The notes: a model not told the origin generated them from the sequence alone. 64,000 nt of DNA from Rhodococcus sp. ARC_M6 (GCF_022810305.1 NZ_JALGQH010000026.1:21708-85707), one strand, 5' to 3'. Shown: positions 45,406-54,328, numbered from the stretch's first letter. Translations and numbers: made by a program.

Positions 45406-45813
45406 ATGACAAAGTACCTGCTACTCAAGCATTACCGCGGCGCTCCCCAGGCCGTCAACGATGTCCCGATGGACCAATGGACACCGGGCGAAATTGAGGA
45501 CCACATGAAATACATGTCCGATTTCGCCACGCGACTCGAGACTACGGGCGAGTTCGTCGACGGCCAGGCACTCTCGCCCCAGGGCACGTTCGTCCGTTAC
45601 GACGGGGAGGGTCGGCCGCCGGTCACTGACGGACCCTTCGCGGAGACCAAGGACCTGATCGCCGGCTGGATGGTCATCGACGTTGACACCTACGAGCGGG
45701 CACTCGAGCTCGCAGGCGAGCTGTCAGCCGCCCCCGGAGCGGGCGGCAAGCCGATTCACGAGTGGCTCGAGATTCGCCCGTTCCTGACTGCACCTCCGAC
45801 GGTCACCGAGTGA
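45406..45813 (+). CDS. YCII/DGPF-domain protein
   Basis: This 135-residue protein has the YCII-related fold and the signature DGPFAETKDLIAGWMVIDVDTYERALELAGELSAAPG. Such DGPF proteins accompany ECF42 sigma factors and may be controlled by them. AAGGAG precedes ATG 45406. The stop overlaps the sigma factor GTG by 4 bp, indicating translational coupling. Enzymatic activity is not established. Confidence 0.92.
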   Translation: MTKYLLLKHYRGAPQAVNDVPMDQWTPGEIEDHMKYMSDFATRLETTGEFVDGQALSPQGTFVRYDGEGRPPVTDGPFAETKDLIAGWMVIDVDTYERALELAGELSAAPGAGGKPIHEWLEIRPFLTAPPTVTE

Positions 45814-47006
45814 CCCGGCCGGCCAGGGCAGATCGAGTAATGGACGAAATGCTGCTGCGGGAGCTGACTCCCGCAGTGATCGGTATCCTCGTGCGCCGCG
45901 GAGTTGATTTCGCGACGGCCGAGGACGCCGTGCAGGAAGCACTCATCCAGGCCGTGCTGACCTGGCCGGACCGACCGCCGTCCGACCCGAAGGGATGGTT
46001 AGTCACGGTTGCTTGGCGGAAGTTTCTCGACGCCCATCGCTCCGAGGCATCCCGCCGCAACCGTGAACGGCTACTCGACCTCGAGCCAGCACCCGGACCG
46101 ACAGAGACTGCCGACGACACGTTGCACCTCTTCTTCCTCTGCGCTCATCCGTCATTGACTCCAGCCTCCGCGGTAGCAATCACGCTGCGCGCGGTCGGGG
46201 GATTGACGACGAGGCAGATCGCCCAGGCCTACCTCGTCCCGGAGGCAACAATGGCGCAGAGGATCAGCCGGGCCAAACGCACGGTCCGTGACGTGCGGTT
46301 TGATCAGCCCGGTGACCTGGCCACCGTGCTTCGGGTGCTCTACCTGGTCTTCAACGAGGGCTACACCGGTGACGTCGACCTGTCGGCCGAAGCGATTCGG
46401 CTGACCCGGCAGTTGGCGGGATCGTCGCGCTCGCGGGGGACGGTGGTCGGTGACGAGGAAATCGTGGGACTGCTGGCGCTCATGCTATTGCACCATGCTC
46501 GGCGCGCGGCACGAACCAGGCCCGACGGCAGTCTGGTGCCCCTCGCCGAGCAGGACCGTTCTTTGTGGAACACCGAACTCATCGCCGAAGGCGTCGACAT
46601 CCTGCAGGCAGCCCTGGCTCATGACCGACTCGGCGAGTTCCAGGCCCAAGCCGCTATCGCCGCGCTGCATGCCGACGCGCCGCGTGCCGAGGAGACTGAC
46701 TGGGTGCAGATCGTCGGCTGGTACGACGAGTTGCTTCGGCTCACGGGCAGTCCGGTAGTGCAACTCAACCGGGCTGTCGCGATCGGTGAGGCCGATGGCC
46801 CCGTCGCAGGTCTTGCTGCTCTCGCTGTCGTGAACCCTGACCTGCCCCGTTACATCGCAGCCTCGGCGTACCTCCACGAGAAAGCGGGTGACCTTCTCAT
46901 CGCGGCGCAGTTGTATGCAGATGCCGCCCGATCTGCCCCCAACCTTGCCGAACGTCATCACCTCACCCGACAGGCCGCGCGGATCAGTCAAGCGCTACGG
47001 GAGTGA
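45810..47006 (+). CDS. ECF sigma factor, ECF42-type with C-terminal extension
   Basis: This 398-residue sigma factor has region 2 at about residues 15-80 (FATAEDAVQEALIQAVLTWPDRPPSDPKGWLVTVAWRKFLDAHRSE), region 4 at about 112-165 (GGLTTRQIAQAYLVPEATMAQRISRAKRTVRD), and a long C-terminal TPR-like domain beginning LYLVFNEGYTGD and containing VQLNRAVAIGEADGP. This architecture plus the coupled DGPF gene defines the ECF42 group, in which no anti-sigma factor is found and the C-terminal part is needed for activity. GTG 45810 is inside the YCII stop region. Confidence 0.93.
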   Translation: MTRPARADRVMDEMLLRELTPAVIGILVRRGVDFATAEDAVQEALIQAVLTWPDRPPSDPKGWLVTVAWRKFLDAHRSEASRRNRERLLDLEPAPGPTETADDTLHLFFLCAHPSLTPASAVAITLRAVGGLTTRQIAQAYLVPEATMAQRISRAKRTVRDVRFDQPGDLATVLRVLYLVFNEGYTGDVDLSAEAIRLTRQLAGSSRSRGTVVGDEEIVGLLALMLLHHARRAARTRPDGSLVPLAEQDRSLWNTELIAEGVDILQAALAHDRLGEFQAQAAIAALHADAPRAEETDWVQIVGWYDELLRLTGSPVVQLNRAVAIGEADGPVAGLAALAVVNPDLPRYIAASAYLHEKAGDLLIAAQLYADAARSAPNLAERHHLTRQAARISQALRE

Positions 47007-47076
47007 GACACCCGCCGCACTGAAAGCTAATTTTGCGGGTACCCGTCAAACGAAACTCCTATCAACCGGAGCGACG

Positions 47077-48606
47077 ATGACGACAGGCCCGAACAACAGC
47101 AGCCCGGCGGAGCGACGTGCGACGCCGGACCATCAAGTCGACGTAGTCGTGGTCGGCGGTGGACCGGCAGGCATGACGGTAGCGGGAGATCTTGCGCGCC
47201 TTGGCCGTTCGGTAGCGGTATTGGAGCGGTGGCCGACGATCAACCCGTCCAGTCGCGCTTTTGCGACAATGGCGCGCACGCTGGAGATGTTCGACGCCCG
47301 CCGACTGGCCGACCAACTACTTGCGACGAGCACGACCACCCCCGGCGTGAAGCTGTTCAACCGCGCGAAGCTGGACCTTACCCACCTGCGATCTCGCTAC
47401 CAGTTCGCGATGATCACTCCGCAGACAAACGTCGACCAGGCTCTCGAGCGCTACGCAGCAGAGCAGGGCGCGGACATTCGCCGCGGTATCGAAGTTGTCG
47501 ACCTTGCTCAGGATGGCTCGGGTGTCACTCTTGCCGCTCGGCACCGAGGCGACGACAACCTTGGCTCAAACGTGACGTGGCGAGCCACGTACGTCGTCGG
47601 GGCTGACGGCGCGCACAGCACAGTCCGCGACCTGGTCGGGCTCGAGTTCCCGGGTAAATCCGTACTGTCGTCGGTGGTTCTTGCCGACGTCAAGGTGACG
47701 GGCGGCCCGCACAATAGCGGCTTGACCTTGGGGGATACACCGAACGAGTTCGGATTTCTTGCTCCCTACGGACGTGAGGATGAGAGCGGTTCCTGGTATC
47801 GCTCGATGACCTGGGATCGACATCATCAGGTACCCGATACCGATCCGGTGTCCGAGGCCGAGATCGTGCGTGTGCTGAACCTGGCCATGGGACATGACGT
47901 GGGTGTCATCGAGGTGGGGTGGCATTCGCGCTTCCACTGCGATGAGCGTCAGGTCCGCGACTATCGCGTCGGCAGAGTCTTCCTTGCGGGAGACGCCGCG
48001 CACGTGCACTCGCCGATGGGTGCGCAGGGAATGAATACCGGCATTCAAGATGGCGTCAACCTGGCGTGGAAGCTCGGAGCGGTTCTTGCCGGTGCGGACG
48101 ATTCCATCCTGGATACCTATCAGCGGGAACGGTATCCGATCGGTAAGCGAGTGCTTATGCAGTCGGGGCTGATGATGCGCAGCGTCATTGTGCACGCGCG
48201 CCCTGCCAGGGTCATGCGTAATCTGCTCGCGTCGATAGTGCTGTCGATCCCGAAGTTGCGCGACCTCATCGCCGGTAGTTTCGCCGGCACCGAACTGCGC
48301 TATCCGTCCGCGGCCGGGGAGAGCAAGGTGGTCGGAACTCGTGCCACGGAGGTTCCGCTCTACGAGGGTCGGCTAACCGAACTGCAAAGGCGCCCAGGGT
48401 TTGTCCTCATCCGCGAGCGCGACAATATTTCGACGATAGACAACGGAGGAACAGAGTTCCTCATCCAAGCGCGACGGACGGACGTCGGACCGGCGCTACT
48501 CGTCCGGCCCGACGGATACGTTGCTTGGGTTGGTTCCTCGACGTCAGTGTCGGGAAAGGAAGGATGGCGCACAGTCTTGTTTCAGTGGACCGGAGAATCT
48601 TCGTAA
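47077..48606 (+). CDS. FAD-dependent aromatic-ring monooxygenase
   Basis: This 509-residue flavoprotein has the three class A hydroxylase motifs: DVVVVGGGPAGMTVAGDLARLG near the N-terminus, the DG-type VVGADGAHSTVRDLVG, and the GD-type RVFLAGDAAHVHSPMGAQGMNTGIQD. A thioredoxin-like C-terminal part follows. It probably hydroxylates a phenolic or polyketide substrate. ATG 47077 has GGAG seven bases upstream. It follows the ECF42 operon by 70 bp and may belong to its regulon. Confidence 0.9.
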   Translation: MTTGPNNSSPAERRATPDHQVDVVVVGGGPAGMTVAGDLARLGRSVAVLERWPTINPSSRAFATMARTLEMFDARRLADQLLATSTTTPGVKLFNRAKLDLTHLRSRYQFAMITPQTNVDQALERYAAEQGADIRRGIEVVDLAQDGSGVTLAARHRGDDNLGSNVTWRATYVVGADGAHSTVRDLVGLEFPGKSVLSSVVLADVKVTGGPHNSGLTLGDTPNEFGFLAPYGREDESGSWYRSMTWDRHHQVPDTDPVSEAEIVRVLNLAMGHDVGVIEVGWHSRFHCDERQVRDYRVGRVFLAGDAAHVHSPMGAQGMNTGIQDGVNLAWKLGAVLAGADDSILDTYQRERYPIGKRVLMQSGLMMRSVIVHARPARVMRNLLASIVLSIPKLRDLIAGSFAGTELRYPSAAGESKVVGTRATEVPLYEGRLTELQRRPGFVLIRERDNISTIDNGGTEFLIQARRTDVGPALLVRPDGYVAWVGSSTSVSGKEGWRTVLFQWTGESS

Positions 48607-48610
48607 TTGA

Positions 48611-48808
48611 TTGTCCCAGTTACTCTTTCGATCGAACTTGATTAGTCGGCAGCTGGTCTTTCATCTCGGGGAGGTCTGCAGCCACCACACCCCCGCGCAC
48701 TTCTACTGGAGCTTCGGCCCTCCAGTCGAATCGCCTGTGGCCCGCGGCTGGGACGTTGCGGTGCTGGAGAACGGAAGAATCAGCAGCGTCTACGGCTTCT
48801 TTCGCTAG
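48611..48808 (+). pseudogene. C-terminal fragment of SnoaL-like protein
   Basis: The open frame ends in HFYWSFGPPVESPVARGWDVAVLENGRISSVYGFFR, which matches the last third of SnoaL/NTF2-like proteins (typical ending DVAVLEDGRI...GF). The N-terminal two-thirds are absent and there is no ribosome site. It is a probable decayed gene next to the monooxygenase, whose pathway partners often include SnoaL folds. Confidence 0.5.
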
Positions 48809-48834
48809 AGATTCCTGACCTCTATCTGGCAGTC

Positions 48835-49290
48835 TTACTCCGTGGCCTGCACGTATGTCGCGTTCGGTTTTCCTGTGTTCGTCAAGGTTTTCTCGTTGAT
48901 CAGGTCGCTCAGTGCGAAGGCGCCGTAGTTCGCCAATCGTTGTGCCGAACTGGGTGTTCGACCGTGAGCTGTTACCAGCATTCCGGCGATCTCCGACGCA
49001 TTGGTGATGCTCAGATCCGATTCGTAGTCTGCCCCGGAACCGCCGTAGGTTTCGGCGACTCGATCGGCGACCTCCCGTACATCTTCGGTGGTGAAACGCA
49101 TTCGAATAGAAATGCCCGTCGACGAGTCCTGTTCATTTTCTGGCCACGGTGTGAATGGGCTACCAGGGCTGAACGCGACGACAGCCGTCCTCGAGAAATC
49201 CGTTGTTCTCGTCCACCACAGACCTCCGACTACCGCCAGCACCACAGCAAGAACGATCAGGGTGCGATTGCGCCAGGCGAAGGATCTCAT
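48835..49290 (-). CDS. Membrane-anchored hypothetical protein
   Basis: This 151-residue protein has a basic N-terminus and one membrane helix (about residues 9-27), followed by an exported polar domain with no recognised motif (SPFTPWPENEQDSSTGISIRMRF). The domain resembles the small periplasmic parts of chain-length/transport-type proteins only in general form. It is probably a real gene, since composition and codon use fit. Function is unknown. Confidence 0.6.
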   Translation of the reverse strand: MRSFAWRNRTLIVLAVVLAVVGGLWWTRTTDFSRTAVVAFSPGSPFTPWPENEQDSSTGISIRMRFTTEDVREVADRVAETYGGSGADYESDLSITNASEIAGMLVTAHGRTPSSAQRLANYGAFALSDLINEKTLTNTGKPNATYVQATE

Positions 49291-49341
49291 CTGTCAGTTG
49301 TACCGGCTGACGTGTTGATAGTTGCATTTTCGAGCCGTCGG

Positions 49342-49878
49342 CTACTGATTGCGGGCGCGATGCCGACGGACGGCCGAACGGTTTGCGCAGCGAACCGAGC
49401 AATAGCGTTGGCGGCCATTGCGAGTGACGTCGACAACGACGTTCTGGCACAGGTCACCGGGAGCGTCTCCCGCGGCGCATCTGCCGAGTCGGTGCATGCC
49501 TCGAGTGCTGAGGTGCAGTGCGGTCCCGACGCTGATGACGGCGAGCAGCACGTGTGAAAGTGTCTGGTTGTGGTCGCGGTAGTGCAGATGCCACCCTTCG
49601 TCGTTGTGGTCTGTGAGCCGCGGATACGCAGCGGCTGATGCCATATGGTTGTTGAGCAAGCCAGCCCGTTCTTGGGGATCACGTGCGTCGACGACCGTCA
49701 GCCAGGCGTCAATGACCGCGCGGGTTACCGCATGGTCGTCGACGGTGGAGTGGGGGAAGTCCATGGTCATCCCCAAGTCGCGCGTCCGCTCGACGATGCC
49801 CTCCCGGTCGGATGGCCAGTCGTTGGCCAGAGATGCGGCAAGCAGGACGGCATACTCGCCGTAAGGGTTTAGATGCAT
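49342..49878 (-). CDS. CGNR zinc-finger regulator
   Basis: This 178-residue protein matches the ABATE/CGNR family. It has an N-terminal stress-type domain (YGEYAVLLAASLANDWPSD...) and a C-terminal zinc finger RLGRCAAGDAPGDLCQNVVVDVTRNGRQRYCSVRCANRSAVRRHRAR, in which the usual CGNR reads CANR. Such proteins are predicted DNA-binding regulators. The TnpB relic begins beyond its upstream side. Confidence 0.87.
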   Translation of the reverse strand: MHLNPYGEYAVLLAASLANDWPSDREGIVERTRDLGMTMDFPHSTVDDHAVTRAVIDAWLTVVDARDPQERAGLLNNHMASAAAYPRLTDHNDEGWHLHYRDHNQTLSHVLLAVISVGTALHLSTRGMHRLGRCAAGDAPGDLCQNVVVDVTRNGRQRYCSVRCANRSAVRRHRARNQ

Positions 49879-50005
49879 ATAGCCATTACATCATTGTTGG
49901 GGCGCGATGATTCTTTGTTCAGTGCGTTGGGATGATTCCATCCCGGTCGGCTACAAAGATCGAGTGTTGTCACCGTGTTAGGCCTTTCCGACAGAATTCG
50001 CCTGG

Positions 50006-50680
50006 ATGCGGAGCGGTCACGGAAAGCGCAATTCGGTGGCCACGAGCGACGGCCGGATGTTTCATGCTCCAGGATTCTCTGCCGGGGAACAGGGTCGGTT
50101 CGTGGCTTTGCAACGTCGTCTCTCCCGGCAGCAGAAGGGTTCGGCGAACCGGGACCGTACGAAAGCGAAGTTGGGGCGGTTGCGGCTGCGGCTGGCCGAT
50201 CGCCGTGGTGATTGGATCGAGCAGACCACTACCGCCCTCGCGGACGCGTACTCGGCGGCGGCGGCGGTCGAGGATTTGCCGATCCGGAACATGACCCGGC
50301 GGGCGAAACCGAAACCGGATCCCGACAACGCCGGGGTGTTTCTGCCGAGCGGTGGGCGGGCGAAGTCCGGTTTGAATCGGGCGATCCTTGCCTCGTGTTG
50401 GGGGAAGTTCGCGCAACGTCTCGACCACAAGATGTCAGTCACCGAGGTTCCGGCCGCGCACACGTCCCAGGAGTGCTCGAAGTGTGGTCATATCTGTCCG
50501 GAGAATCGCGAGAGTCAAGCGGTTTTCCGGTGTCAGGGCTGCGGTTTTGAGCATCATGCGGATATCAATGCTGCGATCAACATTCGTGATCGTGGGTTCA
50601 ATTTCGAATATCAACCCGGGGCATTTTGGGGGATCGGGTGTGTCAGTCACGCAAGCGTGCCGCACCAACCGTCTCGGTAG
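50006..50680 (+). pseudogene. Truncated TnpB (IS200/IS605-type)
   Basis: The 224-residue frame covers only the C-terminal half of TnpB. It holds the RuvC-II glutamate segment AAAVEDLPIRNMTRR, the zinc finger SQECSKCGHICPE...FRCQGCGFEHHADINAAINIRDRG, and the RuvC-III Asp in ADINAA. The wedge/REC half of about 170 residues is missing. The place where RuvC-I (GVDRG) should be reads RSGHGKRNSVATSDG, so the first catalytic Asp appears lost. TnpB is an RNA-guided DNA nuclease; this copy is almost certainly inactive. No tnpA is present. Confidence 0.8.
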
Positions 50681-50696
50681 CGTGAGCTATCGGGGA

Positions 50697-50729
50697 ATCC
50701 TCGTCCGTGAGGGCGGGGAGGATGTCAAC
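50697..50729 (+). ncRNA. Omega-RNA terminal hairpin and right end of TnpB element
   Basis: Just after the tnpB stop lies a GC-rich hairpin: ATCCTC-CGTCC-GTGA-GGGCG-GG-GAGGAT with a 2-nt bulge, closed by GTCAAC. This is the form of the conserved 3' scaffold of TnpB guide RNAs, where the element right end is followed directly by the guide. The putative guide therefore starts at about 50730 (TGGTGTGCATCGACATGG) and runs into the 3' end of the phosphatase gene. Confidence 0.6.
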
Positions 50730-50748
50730 TGGTGTGCATCGACATGGA

Positions 50749-51837
50749 TCAGACGAGGCGACGGTCGAATGCGAGAGTTGAGGTCCCAGTCGCGATATCG
50801 ACTGTGTAGGTCCGCAACCGGACCTCGTCGGCGTTCAGATCCATCACCATGAACCCGACGTCGGTGAAGTTTTGAAAGAGGGTGCGGCGATCGTCGGCCC
50901 GAGGCCCGGTCTTACCGTGGCTGTTCTTCGCGGTCGCGCCAGAGACGATCTGCCGGGTGCCCTTCGACTCGATAGTCGGCTCGAGTACCTGCATCGAATG
51001 ATCGTGGCCCGAAAGGATCAACTGGCAACGGCCAACTACATGTTCTTCGAAGAACCGTTTGGCGTGCACGCCGTTCATCGGTTCGATCGGGATGCCGTCG
51101 TACTCGCCGGCATCACCGTGTGATCCGTTGCTCAGGTACGGATGGTGGGTACACGCGATCTTCCACTTTGCCGGCGATGCGTCGATCGCCGCGTCCAGCC
51201 ATGCGCGTTGCTCATTCATGTACTGCCCGTCCACTGCCCAATAGTGCACAAACAGCGGCGGCAGATACGCTGCGAGCGGATTGAGATCCAGAACGAAGAA
51301 CTCGACGACCGGATTTTCCTCCGGCACGCGCACCGAGTAGTACCGGCTCGGCATCCACCAACGGCGGGAGCGAGAGTGGTAGGCCACCTCGTCGTCCCCT
51401 CGCAACAACCATCCACCGTCGCCCGGAAAAACAGCAGTGTTGTCATGATTGCCCAACGCCATCGCCCACGGAAAATCGAGACCGTGGTTCGGATCCTCGA
51501 ATTTCGCGGCAAACTGACCGTCGTCGACTCCGTTGGGGCCGAGCTCGTAAATGTTGTCGCCGAGCCCCAGCGCCATCGAGAGCGTTTCGCGGGTATGTAG
51601 TTCTCTGATCGCATCAGCAACCGCCCATTGTGCAGGCGTACCAGTGCCGGCATCCCCGGTGAGGAGCACTCGAAGATCGTTGTCGGTGGGAAACGGGAAC
51701 TTGCCGTTGTCGGCGGCGGCATTGTTGAAATCGGTGGCGTTCGCGGTTCCCGACGCCATCGCTGCCACGGGTATCGCTGCTCCCGTGACGGCGGCACGTG
51801 CCAAGAATTTGCGGCGATCTATCGGGTTGGACTCCAT
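50749..51837 (-). CDS. Tat-exported metallophosphatase (purple acid phosphatase-like)
   Basis: This 362-residue protein has a twin-arginine signal (DRRKFLARAAVTGAAIPVAAMASG) and a calcineurin-like metal site: LLTGDAGTG, LGLGDNIYE, ALGNHDN, ACTHHPYLSNGSHGD and LSGHDHSMQ. It resembles tartrate-resistant acid phosphatases of actinobacteria that act outside the membrane. ATG 51837 gives the Tat signal at the start; the upstream 44 codons are not homologous. The TnpB relic right end lies 20 bp from its stop. Confidence 0.9.
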   Translation of the reverse strand: MESNPIDRRKFLARAAVTGAAIPVAAMASGTANATDFNNAAADNGKFPFPTDNDLRVLLTGDAGTGTPAQWAVADAIRELHTRETLSMALGLGDNIYELGPNGVDDGQFAAKFEDPNHGLDFPWAMALGNHDNTAVFPGDGGWLLRGDDEVAYHSRSRRWWMPSRYYSVRVPEENPVVEFFVLDLNPLAAYLPPLFVHYWAVDGQYMNEQRAWLDAAIDASPAKWKIACTHHPYLSNGSHGDAGEYDGIPIEPMNGVHAKRFFEEHVVGRCQLILSGHDHSMQVLEPTIESKGTRQIVSGATAKNSHGKTGPRADDRRTLFQNFTDVGFMVMDLNADEVRLRTYTVDIATGTSTLAFDRRLV

Positions 51838-52509
51838 CACAGGCCTTTGGTCGATTCGGTTCGGTGCGTTCGCAAGCAAACCCCTATATGGACGACCGTT
51901 CAACTCGAAAGGCCGGGCCAATGACGACGTTAACCTGCCGTTCACTCTGTTGTCTTTTGTTTCCGGCACTTTAGCGTCTACTTAAATCTCATACTTTCTG
52001 CCACCGACGTAGCCGATGTTGAAGATCCAAGTACTTGACGGCTACCCGTTGCACCTTGCGGCGCTGCGGGTTTGACCGTGCCCCACGCCGGCGCTCAAGG
52101 TGCAGGGATAATCATCGAACGGCCGAGCGTCTACCGCGACGATCGTGAACGAGCGCTCTCGCGAGCACAGAACTGGTTCAGTGGTGTCGCAAATCGGCCC
52201 GTCAGCAAGTTAACGAACAGAGCGATGCACCCACCGTGCATTGCCGTCGACTTCAGCGCGATCGTTGGCGGCATATCGGCGTCGGCGCAGTCGAATCCGC
52301 GGAGCGTCTCACGGCTCGTCCGTCGCGAAAATCCTTCCGGCCGTGACGATCACGACGAACTCGATGGTGAGCGAGCGCCGAAATCCGCCGAACACGGATA
52401 CGACGTGACGGACTGACGAAGGCATGGGATCGGTGAGATAGGTTCACGAATCGACTTCGCCCGCCGCACCAGAGCGGCGGCGGGCAACGTGGTCAGTATG
52501 GGTGAACGC
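51838..52509. other. Intergenic stretch with a GC-rich terminator hairpin
   Basis: About 0.67 kb with no convincing gene. A perfect 9-bp hairpin GCCCGCCGC / GCGGCGGGC lies at 52459-52485 and is suitably placed as a terminator for the minus-strand small gene. A 114-codon plus frame at 52072 has no family match. Confidence 0.5.
52459..52485 (-). terminator. Terminator of small minus-strand gene
   Basis: A 9-bp GC-rich stem with a 9-nt loop lies 25 bp beyond the TAA of the small GSLGSL-ended gene. Confidence 0.55.
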
Positions 52510-52740
52510 TTAGCCTCCGAAGATCGAGTTCAGGGATCCGAGGGATCCGGTGACCGTGAAGGTGTGGGTCAGTGCGGTTCCGGCGACGGCGGTGAAGCCG
52601 CTGCCGGCGGCCGCGCCATCGCTTCGCGCTGCCTTGCCCTGTCCGGCAGGTGCTGGTGACGTCAGTCCGCGACGGACGAGATGTGGTGCAGAGAATCGAG
52701 TGCACCCGATGAAGTGTCGCAGCGATTTCTGTTCAGTCAT
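52510..52740 (-). CDS. Small protein with C-terminal VTGSLGSL motif
   Basis: This 76-residue frame starts at ATG 52740 (MTEQKSLRHF) and ends ALTHTFTVTGSLGSLNSIFGG. The end resembles the C-terminus of the adjacent propeller protein (PVTGSFGSLGSMTWNS), including identical DNA (GTCACCGGATC). The ribosome site is weak. It may be a remnant or a short paralogue of the same secreted family. There is no signal peptide in this version. The terminator hairpin downstream supports transcription. Confidence 0.45.
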   Translation of the reverse strand: MTEQKSLRHFIGCTRFSAPHLVRRGLTSPAPAGQGKAARSDGAAAGSGFTAVAGTALTHTFTVTGSLGSLNSIFGG

Positions 52741-52973
52741 TGATTTCTTGTGCCCCGTTCTCACTGTCGGAGATTCGGGTCGATCAGTGCGGGATGTGCC
52801 CGGCTACCGTGAAGGATCCCGGTGCAAGTCCCGGAAGCTTGCCGCGGTAGGTGTTTCGTCCGGGAAATTCAGTGGCCGAGAGATCAGCGACCGGGCCGGG
52901 TTCAGCGGCGCCGTCGGATGAGGCGCAGGGTCGCTGTTCGTGGTGAGGGGAAGGTTCTTGTCACGCACGCGGT

Positions 52974-53001
52974 CGCCCACCCCAACAGGTCGGGGTGGGC
53001 G
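52974..53001 (-). terminator. Terminator of propeller gene
   Basis: A perfect 10-bp stem CGCCCACCCC (52974-52983) pairs with GGGGTGGGCG (52992-53001) and begins 14 bp beyond the propeller-gene stop on the minus strand. Confidence 0.65.
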
Positions 53002-53014
53002 GTGCTGCTGGAGG

Positions 53015-54328
53015 TCAGGAGTTCCAGGTCATCGAGCCCAGGCTGCCGAATGATCCGGTGACTGGTGGGGTGGTGTCGGTGATCTCGAGGACCACCGGCA
53101 GTACGGCGTCAGTGCCGATGCCGATGCCGTTGGAGGCGGTGAGGGTGAACTCGAATTTTCCAACGGCGGTGGGGGTTCCGGAGAGCACCCCAGCCTCGGT
53201 GAGGGTCAGGCCGGCGGGTAGGTCGCCGATGGTGACGGTCACGGTGGGGGCGGGTTGGCCGGTGACGGTGAACGCGTGACTGTAGGGCTGGTCGAGGACT
53301 CCGGTGGTGGGGGTTCCGGTGAGGGTGGGTGCCTGTTCGATCGCGATTACCGACACCGAGTAGCTGCCGTTGTTGATGACGTAGGCGCGGGTCCCGTCGG
53401 GGGTGATCGCCACCCCGATCGGACTCGAGCCGACCGGAATGGTCCCGATGATCGTGTTGGTGGCGGTCTCGATCACCGACACCGAGGCGCTGCCCTGGTT
53501 GGTGATGTAGGCGCGGGTTCCGTCGGGGGTGATCGCCACCCCGTACGGATTCGCGCCGGCCGAGATGGTTTCGCCGCCTGTGTTGGTGGCGGTGTCGATG
53601 ACCGACACCGTGCCGCTGCCCTGGTTGGTGATGTAGGCGCGGGCTCCGTCGGGGGTGATCGCCACCCCGACCGGACTCTGTCCGACCGGAATGGTCCCGG
53701 CGACTGTGTTGGTGGCGGTCTCGATCACCGACACCGATGCGCTGCCCTGGTTGGTGACGTAGGCGCGGGTCCCGTCGGGGGTGATCGCCACCGCGTTCGG
53801 AGACCCGCCGACCGGGACGGTCCCGGTGATCGTGTTGGTGGCGGTCTCGATCACCGACACCGAGGCGCTGTTCCAATTGGCGACGTAGGCGCGGGTTCCG
53901 TCGGGGGTGATCGCCACCGCGTGCGGAGACCCGCCGATCGGGAGGGTCTCGGCGGCTGTGTTGGTGGCGGTGTCGATTACCGACACAGTGCTGCTGACGA
54001 GGTTGGCGACGTAGGCGCGGGTCCCGTCGGGGGTGATCGCCACCCCACGCGGCTGGGTGCCGACCGGGATGGTTCCGGCGGCTGTGTTGGTGGCGGTGTC
54101 GATCACCGACACCGTGCCGCTCTGGTTGGTGATGTAGGCGCGGGACCCGTCGGGAGTGATCGCAATCGCAATCGGATTCGTACCGGCAGGGATCGTGGCG
54201 GTGACGGTGTCTGCGGAGGCCGGTCCTGCCCCGGCGGCGAGGGTGGTGAGTGCGATCGCGGCGGCGCCGATGCCCGCGAGGAGTCGGCTTCGCCGGGTCG
54301 GCGACGTCGATCGGTACATGGTGGCCAT
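53015..54328 (-). CDS. Secreted seven-bladed YVTN beta-propeller protein
   Basis: This 437-residue exported protein has a signal peptide (about residues 1-40, cleavage at ASADTV). Seven repeats of about 42 residues follow, each with AITPDG-x-RAY-(V/I)-x-N, (T/S)VSVI-(D/E)-TATNT and a GTIPVG-type loop: the YVTN/NHL-like beta-propeller. Residues about 345-425 form a putative Ig-like domain (GTPTTGVLDQPYSHAFTVTGQPAPTVTVTIGDLPAGLTL...LSGTPTAVGKFEFTLTASNG). It ends in VTGSFGSLGSMTWNS. Similar proteins are surface or S-layer components. The seven repeats are near-identical, consistent with recent internal duplication. Confidence 0.9.
   Translation of the reverse strand: MATMYRSTSPTRRSRLLAGIGAAAIALTTLAAGAGPASADTVTATIPAGTNPIAIAITPDGSRAYITNQSGTVSVIDTATNTAAGTIPVGTQPRGVAITPDGTRAYVANLVSSTVSVIDTATNTAAETLPIGGSPHAVAITPDGTRAYVANWNSASVSVIETATNTITGTVPVGGSPNAVAITPDGTRAYVTNQGSASVSVIETATNTVAGTIPVGQSPVGVAITPDGARAYITNQGSGTVSVIDTATNTGGETISAGANPYGVAITPDGTRAYITNQGSASVSVIETATNTIIGTIPVGSSPIGVAITPDGTRAYVINNGSYSVSVIAIEQAPTLTGTPTTGVLDQPYSHAFTVTGQPAPTVTVTIGDLPAGLTLTEAGVLSGTPTAVGKFEFTLTASNGIGIGTDAVLPVVLEITDTTPPVTGSFGSLGSMTWNS
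53340..54200 (-). repeat. Tandem propeller-blade repeats (about 126 bp)
   Basis: Seven in-frame copies of about 126 bp encode the blades. Bases such as GGGGTGATCGCCACC and GTGTTGGTGGCGGT recur in each unit (read on the plus strand). Their near identity at the DNA level makes them prone to unequal recombination and blade-number change. Confidence 0.85.

Noticed and set aside
52072..52416. 114-codon plus-strand frame
   Set aside because: No homology, no ribosome site, and mixed composition.
52790..52860. Cobalamin-riboswitch-like GGTGCAAGTCCCGG segment
   Set aside because: The short match lacks the B12 box and surrounding helices, and no suitable downstream gene lies on that strand.
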